64,000 nucleotides of DNA, taken from assembly GCF_000003195.3 (NCBI RefSeq), contig NC_012877.2:14687344-14751343 (forward strand), written 5' to 3'. The notes below the pieces were generated by a model. It saw nothing but the letters and a program-made list of their open reading frames with translations. It made no database searches and was not told where the DNA came from. Shown here piece by piece: positions 21,501 through 31,284 of this stretch. A program made the translations under genes and the position numbers. Numbering within the stretch: the first letter of the stretch is position 1; the number at the start of each line of letters is the position of its first letter. Source of the DNA: Sorghum bicolor (taxonomy: Eukaryota; Streptophyta; Magnoliopsida; Poales; Poaceae).

Positions 21501-21701
21501 GTGATCGGCGACATCAATCTGTGCGGAACGGCCACTCCTCCAGACCAGCCGAGTTCAGATAGGTCGGCCAGGGAGTTGTCGGGCGCGTCCGTTGCGGGAG
21601 AGGGCGGTCGACGCCTGCGGTCTCGACCAGCCAGGCGCCGGTGGCCCCGACCCCTTCGTCCGGGCAGCAGGGCCAGGCGGGTGATCAGCCCGAGCAGCTA
21701 G
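18546..21701 (+). CDS. Intact six-exon antisense gene of E1, PF04195 (Transposase_28) protein, 928 aa
   Basis: Exons deduced: 18546-19433, 19503-19966, 20041-20584, 20656-20854, 20928-21053 and 21136-21701. All introns are GT...AG, 69-82 bp long, and every junction keeps frame, giving 2787 nt. Residues ~35-135 carry the PF04195 'putative gypsy type transposon' block: GWRAPEGESYPDP, FIKRGFGVPVHPFL, LHPNSILL, HLCEAYVGIEPHFDLF. Residues ~310-500 are acidic, Pro/Ser-rich linker with a basic KRRR patch and an Asp run. Residues ~640-760 form a charged heptad-like coiled coil (around EVARLRQEKEQLSQQL). The ATG context is good and a TATA box lies 112-119 bp upstream. AATAAA at 21705 and 21781 end it, tail to tail with integrase. 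Biochemical role unknown; such antisense ORFs are known in Tat elements. Family assignment is strong, exon ends are inferred. Confidence 0.85.
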
Positions 21702-21704
21702 GCC

Positions 21705-21786
21705 AATAAAGTAGTCTGTAGGAATAGACTAGTGTCTGCCCGTCAGGGTATTTATTGTAAACTTTGTATGTAAAGTTTGTAATAAA
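21705..21786 (+). terminator. Polyadenylation signals of the antisense gene
   Basis: AATAAA at 21705-21710, four bases after the stop, and again at 21781-21786 in a TTTGTAATAAAGTTT context. They separate the antisense gene from the converging integrase end at 21987. Confidence 0.6.
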
Positions 21787-21986
21787 GTTTACTTTTTGTC
21801 ATGACTGTTGTTTTGAGCGCTGTAAGAATATCTGAGTGACGTGTCACCGTATTTGTCTTGGTTGTCGCTAAGAGCATCCATTGCAGGAGTTTTGCCGAGT
21901 GCTGTGTGTGACAAGGTATAGGCAAAAAATAGAGAATTTCATTATCAAAAATTATAAGATACTTACAAAAGAAAGTCATTAAAACT

Positions 21987-24900
21987 TTATGGATAGAAAC
22001 GTCGCAGTTTGTCGATGTGCCAAGAGTTAGGCACTCGTGTTCCGTCTGGGTATGCCAATCTGTAGGACGTAGGTCGTGTGACCTCGGTCACCACGAAGGG
22101 TCCTTCCCAGGGAGTGGATAGCTTGTGCATTCCCTCCTGGCTTGTTTTCCATCGAAGCACCAGATCGCCGACCACGAAGGAACGGTCCTTGACGTTCCTG
22201 TTGTAGTATCGCCTGACTGCCGCGAGATATTTTGCTGTTCGGAGACATGAAACTAAGCGCTTTTCCTCCATGCAATTGATTTCGAGTTCTCTGGCATTGT
22301 CGGCGGTCGCCTGGTCGAAGTGCTCGATTCTAGGAGATCCGAAGTGTATGTCAGACGGCAGGACCGCCTCTGCACCGTACACCATGAAGTAGGGAGACAC
22401 CCCTGTGTTTCGACTGGTCTGAGTTCGGAGGCCCCAGACCACTGCCGGCAATTCTTTCATCCATCGACCGGGTGCTCTGTCGTTTTCGATGTACAACCTT
22501 TTCTTTAGGGCGTCAACGATCATTCCGTTAGCACGTTCGACTTGACCGTTGGCACGTGGATGTGCCACTGACACATATTTTATGACTATGCCTCTGTCAT
22601 CGCAGAAATCCCAAAAAGTGGTGCCAGTAAACTAAGTGCCCAGGTCGGTGATTATGCTGTTCGGGATGCGGAATCTGTGTATGATTTGATTGAGGAACTC
22701 CACAGCCTTCTCGGAGGTTGCCTTGACCAGGGGCATGTATTCAATCCACTTGGAGAACTTGTCGATTAACACGAAGACAAACTTGAAATTGCCCGGGGCT
22801 GGTTTAAATGGTCCGATCATGTCAAGCCCCCAGCAAGCAAAGGGCCAAGACGACGGGATGGTTTGAATTTCATGGGCAGGTACGTGGGTCCTCTTAGCGA
22901 AAAACTGACATCCTTCGCAATGCCGAACCAGTTTTTCTGCGTCGCCGACCGCGGTTGGCCAATAAAAACCTGCTCGGAAAGCCTTTCCGACCAGCGTTCT
23001 AGATGCGGCGTGATTGCCGCAGGATCCAGCGTGTATGTCCTCCAAGAGCTTGATACCATCATCTTGGGGTATGCACTTGAGCAGTACTTCGGAGCTTGCG
23101 TTTTTCCGCATGAGTTTTCCGTCGACCAGGATGTAGTTCTTTGATCGTCGGATGAGGCGCTCGTTCTCTGTTTTGTCCTGAAAGCCTGTCCCGTCTGATA
23201 TGTATTTGATGAACGGGGTACGCCAGTCACGCCCACCGGTTGTCGGAGTGGCGTCATCTATGAGCATTGCCTCGGTGGGTTGCTTGGCGACCAGGGGGGA
23301 GCTTACGCTCGGCTCATGGATGTCCTGGACGAAAATTCCCCGCGGGATTTGGGCCCGAGATGAGCCTAATTTTGACAACGCATCTGCTGCTTGGTTCTTA
23401 TCCCGGACCACGTGGATGTACTCTATGCCATAGAAGTTAGTTTCCCATTTGCGAATTTCTTTGCAGTAGAGATCCATCTTCTCGTGGGTTGCGTCCCACT
23501 CCTTGTTGAGCTGGTTGATGACCAAAGCGGAGTCGCCATAGACATAGAGGCGCTTGACCCCCAGTTCAACGGCTAGTCGTATGCCATGCAAGCATGCTTC
23601 GTATTCGGCGACGTTGTTTGACGTCGGAAAAAGGATCCGAAGGACGTAACGGAGTTTGTCTTTGTTGGGTGATACGAACAATATCCCAGCGCCTGCACCG
23701 TTGATGTTCAAGGACCCGTCAAAGAACATTGACCAGTGGTCTGAGACATCGGGAACGGAGGGCTCGTTGAGATCCGTCCATTCGGCAATGAAATCGACCA
23801 GGGCTTGAGACTTGACAGTGGTGCGACTCTGGAACTCCAGGGAAAATGGACATAATTCCATTGCCCATTTCACGATTCTGCCATTGGCGTCTTTATTGCG
23901 CAGGATGTCCCCGAGAGGGAAGCTGGTTGTCACCAGGACTCGATGGCCGTCGAAGTAGTGCTTCAGCTTTCTTGACGTTATCAGGATGGCGTATATAAGC
24001 TTCTGTATTTGTGGGTACCTGGCCTTGGACTCGTTTAAGACTTCGCTTATGAAGTAAACGGGTCTCTGGACCTTGAAGACGTGACCTGGTTCATCTCGCT
24101 CGACCACTATTGCCGTGGAAACAACCCTGTCGGTTGCAGCAATGTAAAGGAGTAGGTCTTCATTGGGCTGAGGCGCTGTGAGGACAGGTGGTGAAGTGAG
24201 GAAGGTCTTAAGCTGAGTGAACGCAGCGTCGGCTTCCTTTGTCCAAGAGAATTTTTCTGACGCTTTCAATAGTTTGAAGAAAGGGAGGCCTTTTTCTCCC
24301 AGCCTTGAGATGAAACGACTGAGGGCGGCCATGCATCCGGTTAGCTTCTGAATATCCTTGACGTTCTTCGGTGGTCGCATGTCGAGTACGGCTTTGACTT
24401 TTGAAGGGTTTGGTCGTATGCCGTCGCGACTGACGACGTTGCCGAGCAGTAGACCGGAAGGAACGCCGAAAATGCATTTCTTGGGGTTGAGCTTCCACTT
24501 GTACCTATTGAGTGCCTTGAAGGTTCGGTCTAAGTTGTCGATTAGGGTGCTCGCGTCCCTTGTTTTTACGACCACGTCGTCCACGTAGGCCTCGACGAGA
24601 TCATCGCGAATCTCGTCGTGGAGGCATTGCTGGATGGCCCTTTGATAAGTGGCCCCGGCGTTTTTAAGTCCGAAAGACATGGTAGTGTAGCAGTATGCGC
24701 CGAAGGGTGTGATGAAGGATGTTTTGATCTGATCTTCTTCCTTTAGCGAGATCTGGTGATAACCAGAGTAGCAATCTAGAAAGGAGAGGAGTTCGCATCC
24801 GGCCGTTGAGTCGACCACCTCGTCGATGCGAGGAAGACCAAAAGGATCTTTAGGACAGTGTTTGTTGAGATCGGTGTAATCAACGCACATTCTCCATTCA

Positions 24901-25172
24901 TTATTCTTTTTGCGTACAAGAACCGGATTGGCGAGCCAATCGGGGTGATACACTTCTTTTATGAATCCGGCTGCTAGAAGCCATGTTATTTCTGTCCTAA
25001 TAGCCTCCTTTTTGTCACGAGCGAACCGTCGCAGTTTTTGCTTGATTGGTCTTGCGGTCTTCGAGACATTTAAGGAGTGCTCGATCAGGTTTCGTGGGAC
25101 ACCGGGCATGTCTGCGGGTTTCCATGCGAAAACGCTCACGTTGTCCCTTAGAAACCTGACGAGCGCGTCTTC
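21987..25172 (-). pseudogene. E1 pol: reverse transcriptase, RNase H, second RNase H, integrase
   Basis: One unshifted frame, continuous with gag-pro, is interrupted by TAG at 22632-22634; another TAG (25173-25175) separates it from protease. In order from 25139: RT with [26 protein letters not shown] and AYVDDVVVK (YVDD near 24580); an RNase H with [16 protein letters not shown]; a second RNase H with [24 protein letters not shown] and [10 protein letters not shown], diagnostic of the Tat lineage; integrase with an HHCC finger (HC-EGC) and D, D, E at GLDMIG, ITDLGT and GQVERANG. All catalytic residues are visible. The stop lies three residues after the second integrase Asp. Both stops fit a single C-to-T in CAG. 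The C-terminus is VPNSWHIDKLRRFYP; there is no chromodomain. Confidence 0.92.
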
Positions 25173-27362
25173 CTATTTTGGATCCAGGTTAGCCCCGATG
25201 AGGGCTGTCTTCTCGGGGTTGCCTTCGACCAGCTGCACTTCTTTGTACTCCTTGGATTTCGAGTTCTTTCTAGCTGTCTCCTGCTCAGGTAATCGGAGCT
25301 GGTCGGGAGGCAGCTGTGCGGCTTGGTTTGCTGTTTCCGCCATGCGGATTGAGAGGTCGATTGCCTCGGTGATCTTGAAGCTTTCTTCTTCGCAGGTGTA
25401 CGCAGTGTAGACGTTGCCTCTGACGGTTAGGACACCCTTCTCCGTGGGCATCTTAAGGACTAGGTATGAGTAGTGCGGGACTGCCATGAACTTTGTCAGC
25501 GATGGGCGGCCCAGTATGGCGTGATAGGTCCCGTCGAAATCCGCGACTACGAAGTTGATGAACTCCGTCCGGAAGTGATCGGGTGTGCCGAATTGGACAG
25601 GCAATGTTATCTGTCCGAGGGGCACCGAACTTTGACCTGGCAAAACCCCCCAGAATTGGGCGTCGTAAGGTTTTAGTTGTGCCGGTGATATCTTGAGGGC
25701 GGGCAGGCTGTTGCGGAAGAGGATGTCGATGGAGCTTCCCCCGTCCACGAGCACGCGCTCGAATCTGATGCTATTGATGCAGGGATCAAGAATCAGTGGG
25801 AAACGACCCGGCTCTGGGATAGCGGCCCACTGGTCCTTCCTGCTGAACGAGATCTCCCTGTGGGACCACGCGGGAAATTTCGGATCTGCGATCAGCCCGT
25901 CTGTGCTGTCTATGTTGAGGCAGGCTCTCTTTAACAGCTTTCTTTCTCGCTTGGACTTAGTGGAGACCTTGCCCCCGAAAATGGAGTGGACCACGTCAGT
26001 GGGGCTGACGTATTGGTGTCGGGGGTCCCTATCTTGGTCCTCATCCTCATCTTCGTGGTCGTGCCCGTCGCGCTTGTTATTTTTCTTGGCGGAGTCCTCT
26101 TGAGCGGCCCGCCGTGTATAGATACTTTTGAGGACGCGGCACTCTTCCATGGTATGGTTAGACTTTGGGTGTAGCTGGCACGGTCCCTTCAACGTTTTGT
26201 TGTAGTCGTCTTGGTAGTCCCGTCGTCCATTGGGACGTTTGACCGTATTTACTTCGTGGTCGTAGTCGCGAGGGCGCTTTCCTCTGAAGTCGTCGCGGCT
26301 GTCGCGCCGCTGATCCCAACCCTCTCGGTGATCGCGGTTGTCGGAGCGGCGGTGATTTCTGTTGTCGTAGCGACCACGACCGTCATCTCGCCGGGAAGGC
26401 TGGTCGGGGCCTCTCGCATCGTCTCGGATTAGTTTTTCTGCGTCATCGGCATCGGCGTAATTTTTAGCCGTGGCGAGGAGCTCTGCTACCGTTGATGGGC
26501 GCTTACGCAACAGCTTGTTCCTCAGCGCTTCATGGAAACGCAAGCCCTTGATAAAGGCTGAGATGGCCTCGTCATGAGAAATCTTCGGGATTTTGAGGCG
26601 CATATCCGAGAATCGTCGGATGTAATCGCGCAGAGGTTCATTCTTCCTGTCTCTTATCCTTTCAAGGTCATACTTGTTTCCGGGCTGCTCGCATGTGGCG
26701 ATGAAGTTGTCGATGAAAGCCTGGCGTAGCTCTTCCCAAGAGTCGAAGGAGTCCTCGGGCAAGCCGAGAAGCCACTGATGACCAGCTTGGTCGAGGACTA
26801 CGGGGAAGTAGTTAGCCATGACGTGCTCATCTCCTGCCGCTGATCGGACGGCGATTTCATAGAGAGTGATCCAGTTCTCTGGATTTTCCTTGCTGTCGTA
26901 TTTTTTAAGTTTTTCGAGCTTGAAATTGCGGGGCCACACGACCTGGCGGAGGTGTGAGGAGAACTGTCTTAGGCCCGGAGGACCGTGGGTCGCATCGTAC
27001 TCGATGCGGCGCAGGTTTTCGTGGACTGCTCTCTCTGCGGCGCGCCTGTTGATGCGGTCCCGGGCATCTTTGGGAGGGATGTTGTGGCGGAGATCCCTGT
27101 GTTGATCTTCTTCTTGGCCGCGTACGCCATGAATTTGCTTGCGGCGGCCATCGGCATCCCGACCACCATCGTCGCGCCGCGAGTCCCCTCGACGGTTGTC
27201 GGGGGAGCGGCTGCGGTGACGCCTGCTGGGTGAGACCTGGCTACGATTAGTATGGTCGGAGGCGGCTTCCGTATAAGAGACGTCCTGGACTCTCTTGAGC
27301 AGAGTGGCTGTCTGTCCCATTGCGGCGATCAGGTGTGCTCGGATGCTGGTCCGGACTCCCTA
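25173..27362 (-). pseudogene. E1 gag (capsid/nucleocapsid) and protease
   Basis: The long frame 27320-25173 follows a TAG at 27360-27362 and ends in a TAG at 25173-25175. The capsid domain (retrotrans_gag type) is at about 26930-26440: ENWITLYEIAVRSA, LPEDSFDSWEELRQAF, YDLERIRDRKNEPLRDYIRRFS and a FIKGLRFHEALRNKLL block. A basic Arg/Asp-rich stretch and a CQLHPKSNHTMEEC knuckle-like motif follow (~26190). Protease has VLVDGGSSIDILF (~25750) with the D-G-G active-site triplet and AILGRPSLTKF (~25520). Nothing else disrupts this part. The upstream stop detaches the gag N-terminus and the downstream one blocks pol. Confidence 0.9.
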
Positions 27363-28317
27363 GCATTCGGGGGTGTCAGGAAGCCGATCCAGGTTGGCCA
27401 TGGCGACAGCCACGTTGGCGCTTGGCGTTTTGTAGACTGGCTGGTCCCCGACCATGTCAAAGGCATCGTTGAGGTTACTTGGTGGCATCTGTTGTTGCTC
27501 GTCCGCACGCCGTCGGGCGCGATCGGCGTTACGCTGTTCGCGGAGTTGCCTCTGGTCATCTGTTTCTCCGTCAACGGCCGGTTCGTCGGCGCTGACATTG
27601 AACACAATATCCCCTCGCCGGGGGGGGGAATATCGGGAATCGGTCGAAACCCGGAGGGTGTGAAGGAAAATCCAGGTCGTAGCCCTCGTCTTCGGTGTTT
27701 ATAACCTCGGTGGGGACGGAGCCGGTGCTTCAGTTGGTGCTGGAAACCTGGCCGTCCCGTAGCTCTCGGATTGTCACCATGTTGACATGGTGACGATTGT
27801 TCCTTGTCGGCGACCAACCCGCCTTGCTGAAAACGGATTGGACATGCTGTGAGTAAACAGAGGCCGAGTTGTTCAGGCCGCAAGGATAGTCTTCCTTTTT
27901 AAGCTCGACGGATCGTCCTGAGGGGGTTGAGGTTATCGTCAGGGACGTTCCCAGCCGTTCGTGTGTGGCGACACGAGTTGGCCGGCGGGATTTCGAAAAA
28001 TCCGCTCGAGCAGCTTGGTCGGGCCGGCGCAGAACTCCATCTATTAGTTGGGAGACTTCGAGTAGCTTGGAGTCAGCGCGATCGAGCGCTTGGAGGAGGT
28101 CCGAGCAGTCGATCTCCTTTCCCTTGTAGAGTGGGAACGGTGGTCGGGCGCTTGGTGCCGTCATGCGTGTGGTCGGAGACGGCGTGATCTCAGATTGGAT
28201 CTGGATCTCTTTCGGAACCGTGGTCGCGAAGCCGCCGCTGCACGTCGTCCACGTGATCTGGCCGACGGTGAACGTGAGGCCTTCGGGCACGGTCGCGGAA
28301 GCTGGGATCGTGACCAT
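27363..28317 (-). pseudogene. E1 gag N-terminal region, frameshifted
   Basis: An ATG at 28317, about 30 bp after the primer binding site, opens a frame beginning MVTIPASATVPEGLTF. This runs to a TGA at 27730-27732 (CGA-to-TGA type), and the same frame stays meaningful to about 27628. There a run of nine C (minus strand, 27620-27628) shifts it relative to the continuing frame, where NVSADEPAVDGETDDQ begins; eight C would restore continuity. This second frame ends in TAG at 27360. The function of the N-terminal gag extension is unknown. The homopolymer could also be a sequencing error. Confidence 0.75.
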
Positions 28318-28346
28318 CTTGTTCGCCGGAAAAGTTGCACGCACAC

Positions 28347-28364
28347 CCCCTACCTGGCGCGCCA
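28347..28364 (-). promoter_or_regulatory. Primer binding site of E1
   Basis: The minus strand TGGCGCGCCAGGTAGGGG starts one base inside the 5' LTR, the position where a tRNA 3' end (complement of TGG) pairs to prime minus-strand DNA. It differs from the tRNA-Asp type of E2 and E3. I do not assign the tRNA. Confidence 0.7.
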
Positions 28365-28365
28365 C

Positions 28366-28825
28366 TGTCGACGAAAGCTAGTCGGCAGTCTACCTTGGGG
28401 TATACCCACGGTAGTAGTTTATCGGTAGACGGTGCGCAAACTACGAACTCGGTGGTGACGCAAGACACGGACAAGCTTTTTATCCAGGTTCGGCCGCCGA
28501 GTTGGCGTAATACCTACGTCCTGCGTCTGGTTGTATTGATTTGTGTTGAGAGAATACGATGTCCTAGGGGGGTCCCTTGCCCCTCCTTATATAGTCTGGA
28601 GGGCAGGGTTACAGATCTGGAAACTAATCCTAGTCGGTTACAATTGCCATGGATAATTCGATGTCAATTCCTATTCTAACCGACTAGAATCCTGCTTGAT
28701 CTCCACATCTTGTTTCCTTGCGCGAAACTCCAGGTTGTCGGATCAAGCCTTGAACTCGTCTCGTAATGGACCAAGCCTCCTGGCCGAAGTCTAGCCGTAA
28801 GGGTATAGGGGTTTATACCCCCACA
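28366..28825 (-). mobile_element. E1 5' LTR
   Basis: 460 bp, nearly identical to 16953-17412. The minus-strand TATA box at 28587-28593 would drive gag-pol RNA. TTCAC follows at 28826-28830. Confidence 0.95.
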
Positions 28826-29794
28826 TTCACTGGTAACTAGTTGGGGATGGCCGCATTGCACTCTTCTATGAGCTTGATTACTTCAGTGGATGACAGTGGT
28901 CTCTTCTTGTTAAGAATGTCTCTGATGTACTTGGCATATGTAGGGACCTGCATGTCATCCAGTAGAGGTCTATTGATATATAATTTTTGAAGCACCTCCA
29001 TGAACTTACCGAACTGCTCGTCTACTTGTTGTGGTCTTCTATTCCAATGAGGAAATGGTAGATAATTTGTGTCATGAAAATATTGTCTCATCTCGTGGTC
29101 TTGGACCGGTTATTGTAGTATGTCGTCAATAATGTTGTTCTCGTTCTCCACCATTGTTGGTAGTGTTGATTGTATTACCACTGGTCTTTTGGTACCTTTT
29201 GGGAAGGAGGATCTTTGGTAGAACTCCCCTCCTTGTAGTGATATTTTTTACCTACTCAGGGTTAGTGGCAACAGGCAATGCAATAGCTAATTGTGCTATC
29301 TTTGCTTCTACCTTTTTATTATAATTAAGTTGGTCATTAATGGCTGATGAGAAACTATCCATTTTAACATTTATATCTTCCAAGGTTTTATCATTATTAG
29401 CAAGCCTAGCTTTAATGTCTAAATTGATTCTAGATTGCTGCATAACTAACTCTCTTAAGGAAGGTTGCTTTGTAAAATTACTTGAATTCATACCTTGGCT
29501 ATTTTGATGTTGTCTCCAATTTGGTTGATGCGGAATTTTCCTAATGGCGGGACTTGAATTTGATTTAGATATTGCTTCAATCGCCCTCTGGTCTTCCTTG
29601 TACATGGCCCTCTGGTCTAGCGAGTGGAGCAAGTCATCCATCTTGGTGGACAGTGCATTTACTTCTTCAATTGCTTCTACACCTTTGTCTTGGGATCAGC
29701 TTTGATTATCTGATATCTTCTTGATAAGCTTCTTAGATTTCCCAAGAGTGAGTGATAAGAATGATCCTTCAGCAGTAGCATCTAAGTGCTCACT
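28826..29794 (-). pseudogene. Athila-like gag of E5, 3' part
   Basis: Minus-strand frames 29794-29252 and 29091-28837 encode Athila-type gag. Segments are EHLDATAEGSF at the cut end, KMDDLLHSLDQRA, PHQPNWRQHQNSQG, LRELVMQQS and, after a frame change, YLPFPHWNRRPQQVDEQF, FMEVLQKLYINRPLLDDMQV and YAKYIRDILNKKRPLS. A TGA near 29700, a frameshift with stops between 29252 and 29092, and a TAG at 28837 break it. It leads in frame into the protease at 16952 once E1 is removed. The N-terminal part is separated by the insertion of E4 at 29794. Confidence 0.75.
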
Positions 29795-30047
29795 GTTGGT
29801 ATTTCTTATGCACAGTTAAAATATGAAGGATTCGGCAAGCGCACACAAAAACTTTGTAGCATTTTACCGGGAGTATTTCAGGTATCGTTATTTATATTTT
29901 ACCTCTAGGAAACAATAGATAAAGATATTGATAGTTCACCATCATGTATCTACTAACTAATACACCAACTAGACTAAAGTAGGGGTAAATAATCAATGAT
30001 AGGAATTATGCATATATGACACACATTGGAGAATTCTATGATAAAAG

Positions 30048-30052
30048 AGTAC
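30048..30052. repeat. TSD AGTAC, left copy of E2
   Basis: AGTAC precedes TGTTGGGTAT and recurs at 47603-47607 after CCGTCAACA. Confidence 0.93.
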
Positions 30053-31269
30053 TGTTGGGTATTTTAAACGCAAACAGAAAAATCCGCAAGCCCACGGATA
30101 CCGGTGTAGCTTTCACCCGGGAGTATTCCAGAGTATCGATTTTCCACAGGGAACGTGAGTTTACTAATTAAGATTCAAGATCGCCCGAGGATAACTATAT
30201 AATTATTTTTGGTGGGAAGAGAGGAAGTTTCCTAAGAGTTCTCTAATTGATCTAAGAATCAAGAATTACTTCAAAGATTATTTATTTCGGGACATCAGAA
30301 CACTAACCACAGAAAGAGATGAGAAGGGGGCTAGGAAGCTCTGACTACGGTCCTACAAACACCGATCCGAAAGAGGTAGAATACGTCGACCGTTAGGGCT
30401 GTCACTACCCTAGGGCTACCACAACAATCTGTAGGATTGGGTGCAATTCCAGGTAATTGCAAGACTAAACACCACGTCTAATCTATTAATTACTACTCTA
30501 GCGTTGCAAACACTAGAGCACTTGATGCAAGCGGGAATCTAATAAATAACTTGAATGTAAATAAAAGTAATTAAAGAACTCAGGAATTATGAATTGAAGA
30601 ATCTGGAGAACGATGAAGAATGAACCAGTTGCTGCAAAAGTACAATGTTGAGGAAGATCCGACAGATCCGGCTCCTCCTCCGCTCTCCTCTTCTCTCTCC
30701 CTATTTTATAGATTACAACTATAACTAACTAGAACTAGAACTAGATGAACTAGAGGGATCCTCTCTACTTGGATGAAGAATTAAAACCCTAGCTTTGATT
30801 CTGTAGAAGAGGTATGTTCTCCAGGGGCCAGGGGGTCTGCTTATATAGTCCTTCCAAATGAATGTGGGCCGTCGGATCAACCCGACATTAATCGCACGGT
30901 TTTCCTTGATCCCTTAGGTCGGTGGAGCTTGATCCGCGAAGTTGACCTTGATTGGGCACTACAGGAGGGCGGGCGCCCTGGTCCCTAGGGCGGGCGCCCT
31001 AGGCCAGGCCCCGTTCTACCTCCGCTTCGTTCCCGTGGCTTCTGGAGTCTTCTAGATGATAGAAAATTGCGCGGCACTTTAATGTCTCTATGTAAACCCG
31101 ACGTGTGGGCCTTTCCTCCCTATTTCCTGATACCCCCCTGCAGAACTAGACAAACACCAAAACTCGTGGAATTCTGTCAGATAAAACCCTAAGTCTGGGT
31201 GTTGGTTGCATTTGGATCCTTTTCCATGATTAGTTAACGGTTAAATGTGAGCATTAAGGACCGTCAACA
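30053..31269 (-). mobile_element. E2 3' LTR
   Basis: Starts TGTTGGGTAT, ends GACCGTCAACA. Minus-strand TATA (TATATAA) at 30841-30847. Two GGGCGGGCGCCCT palindromic units lie at about 30967-31002, where the 5' LTR has one. Confidence 0.92.
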
Positions 31270-31284
31270 AGCTCCCCCAAGCTT
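31270..31284 (-). promoter_or_regulatory. Polypurine tract of E2
   Basis: The minus strand reads AAGCTTGGGGGAGCT next to the 3' LTR. Confidence 0.75.

Larger units (their letters stand above)
16953..28825 (-). mobile_element. Complete Tat-lineage Ty3/gypsy element E1 (11,873 bp)
   Basis: Two 460 bp LTRs (16953-17412 and 28366-28825) are flanked by a perfect TTCAC duplication. On the minus strand the order is 5' LTR, primer binding site, gag, protease, reverse transcriptase, RNase H, second (archaeal-type) RNase H, integrase, then a plus-strand antisense gene, PPT-like repeats and the 3' LTR. I count two differences between the LTRs, both C/T at CpG. At the commonly used grass rate of 1.3e-8 per site per year this is about 0.17 million years. 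Despite its youth gag-pol carries four nonsense codons and one frameshift, while the antisense gene is intact. Confidence 0.95.
10941..29794 (-). mobile_element. Athila-like element E5, visible part, with E1 nested inside
   Basis: In minus-strand order the element shows gag (29794 to 28826), protease (16952 to 16461), a 3' noncoding block, an ATHILA ORF-1-like gene (15530 to 14196), polypurine tract and 3' LTR. The gag frame reads straight into protease across E1 when one TTCAC copy is removed. No reverse transcriptase, RNase H or integrase lies between protease and the third gene, so the copy appears pol-less. E4 interrupts its gag at 29794; the remaining 5' end is not in the window. Confidence 0.75.

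Noticed and set aside
25173..25175. The TAG between E1 protease and pol as a programmed readthrough stop
   Set aside because: Two further in-frame TAG codons occur at places where no readthrough is known (inside integrase and gag), and all fit the same base change; mutation is simpler.
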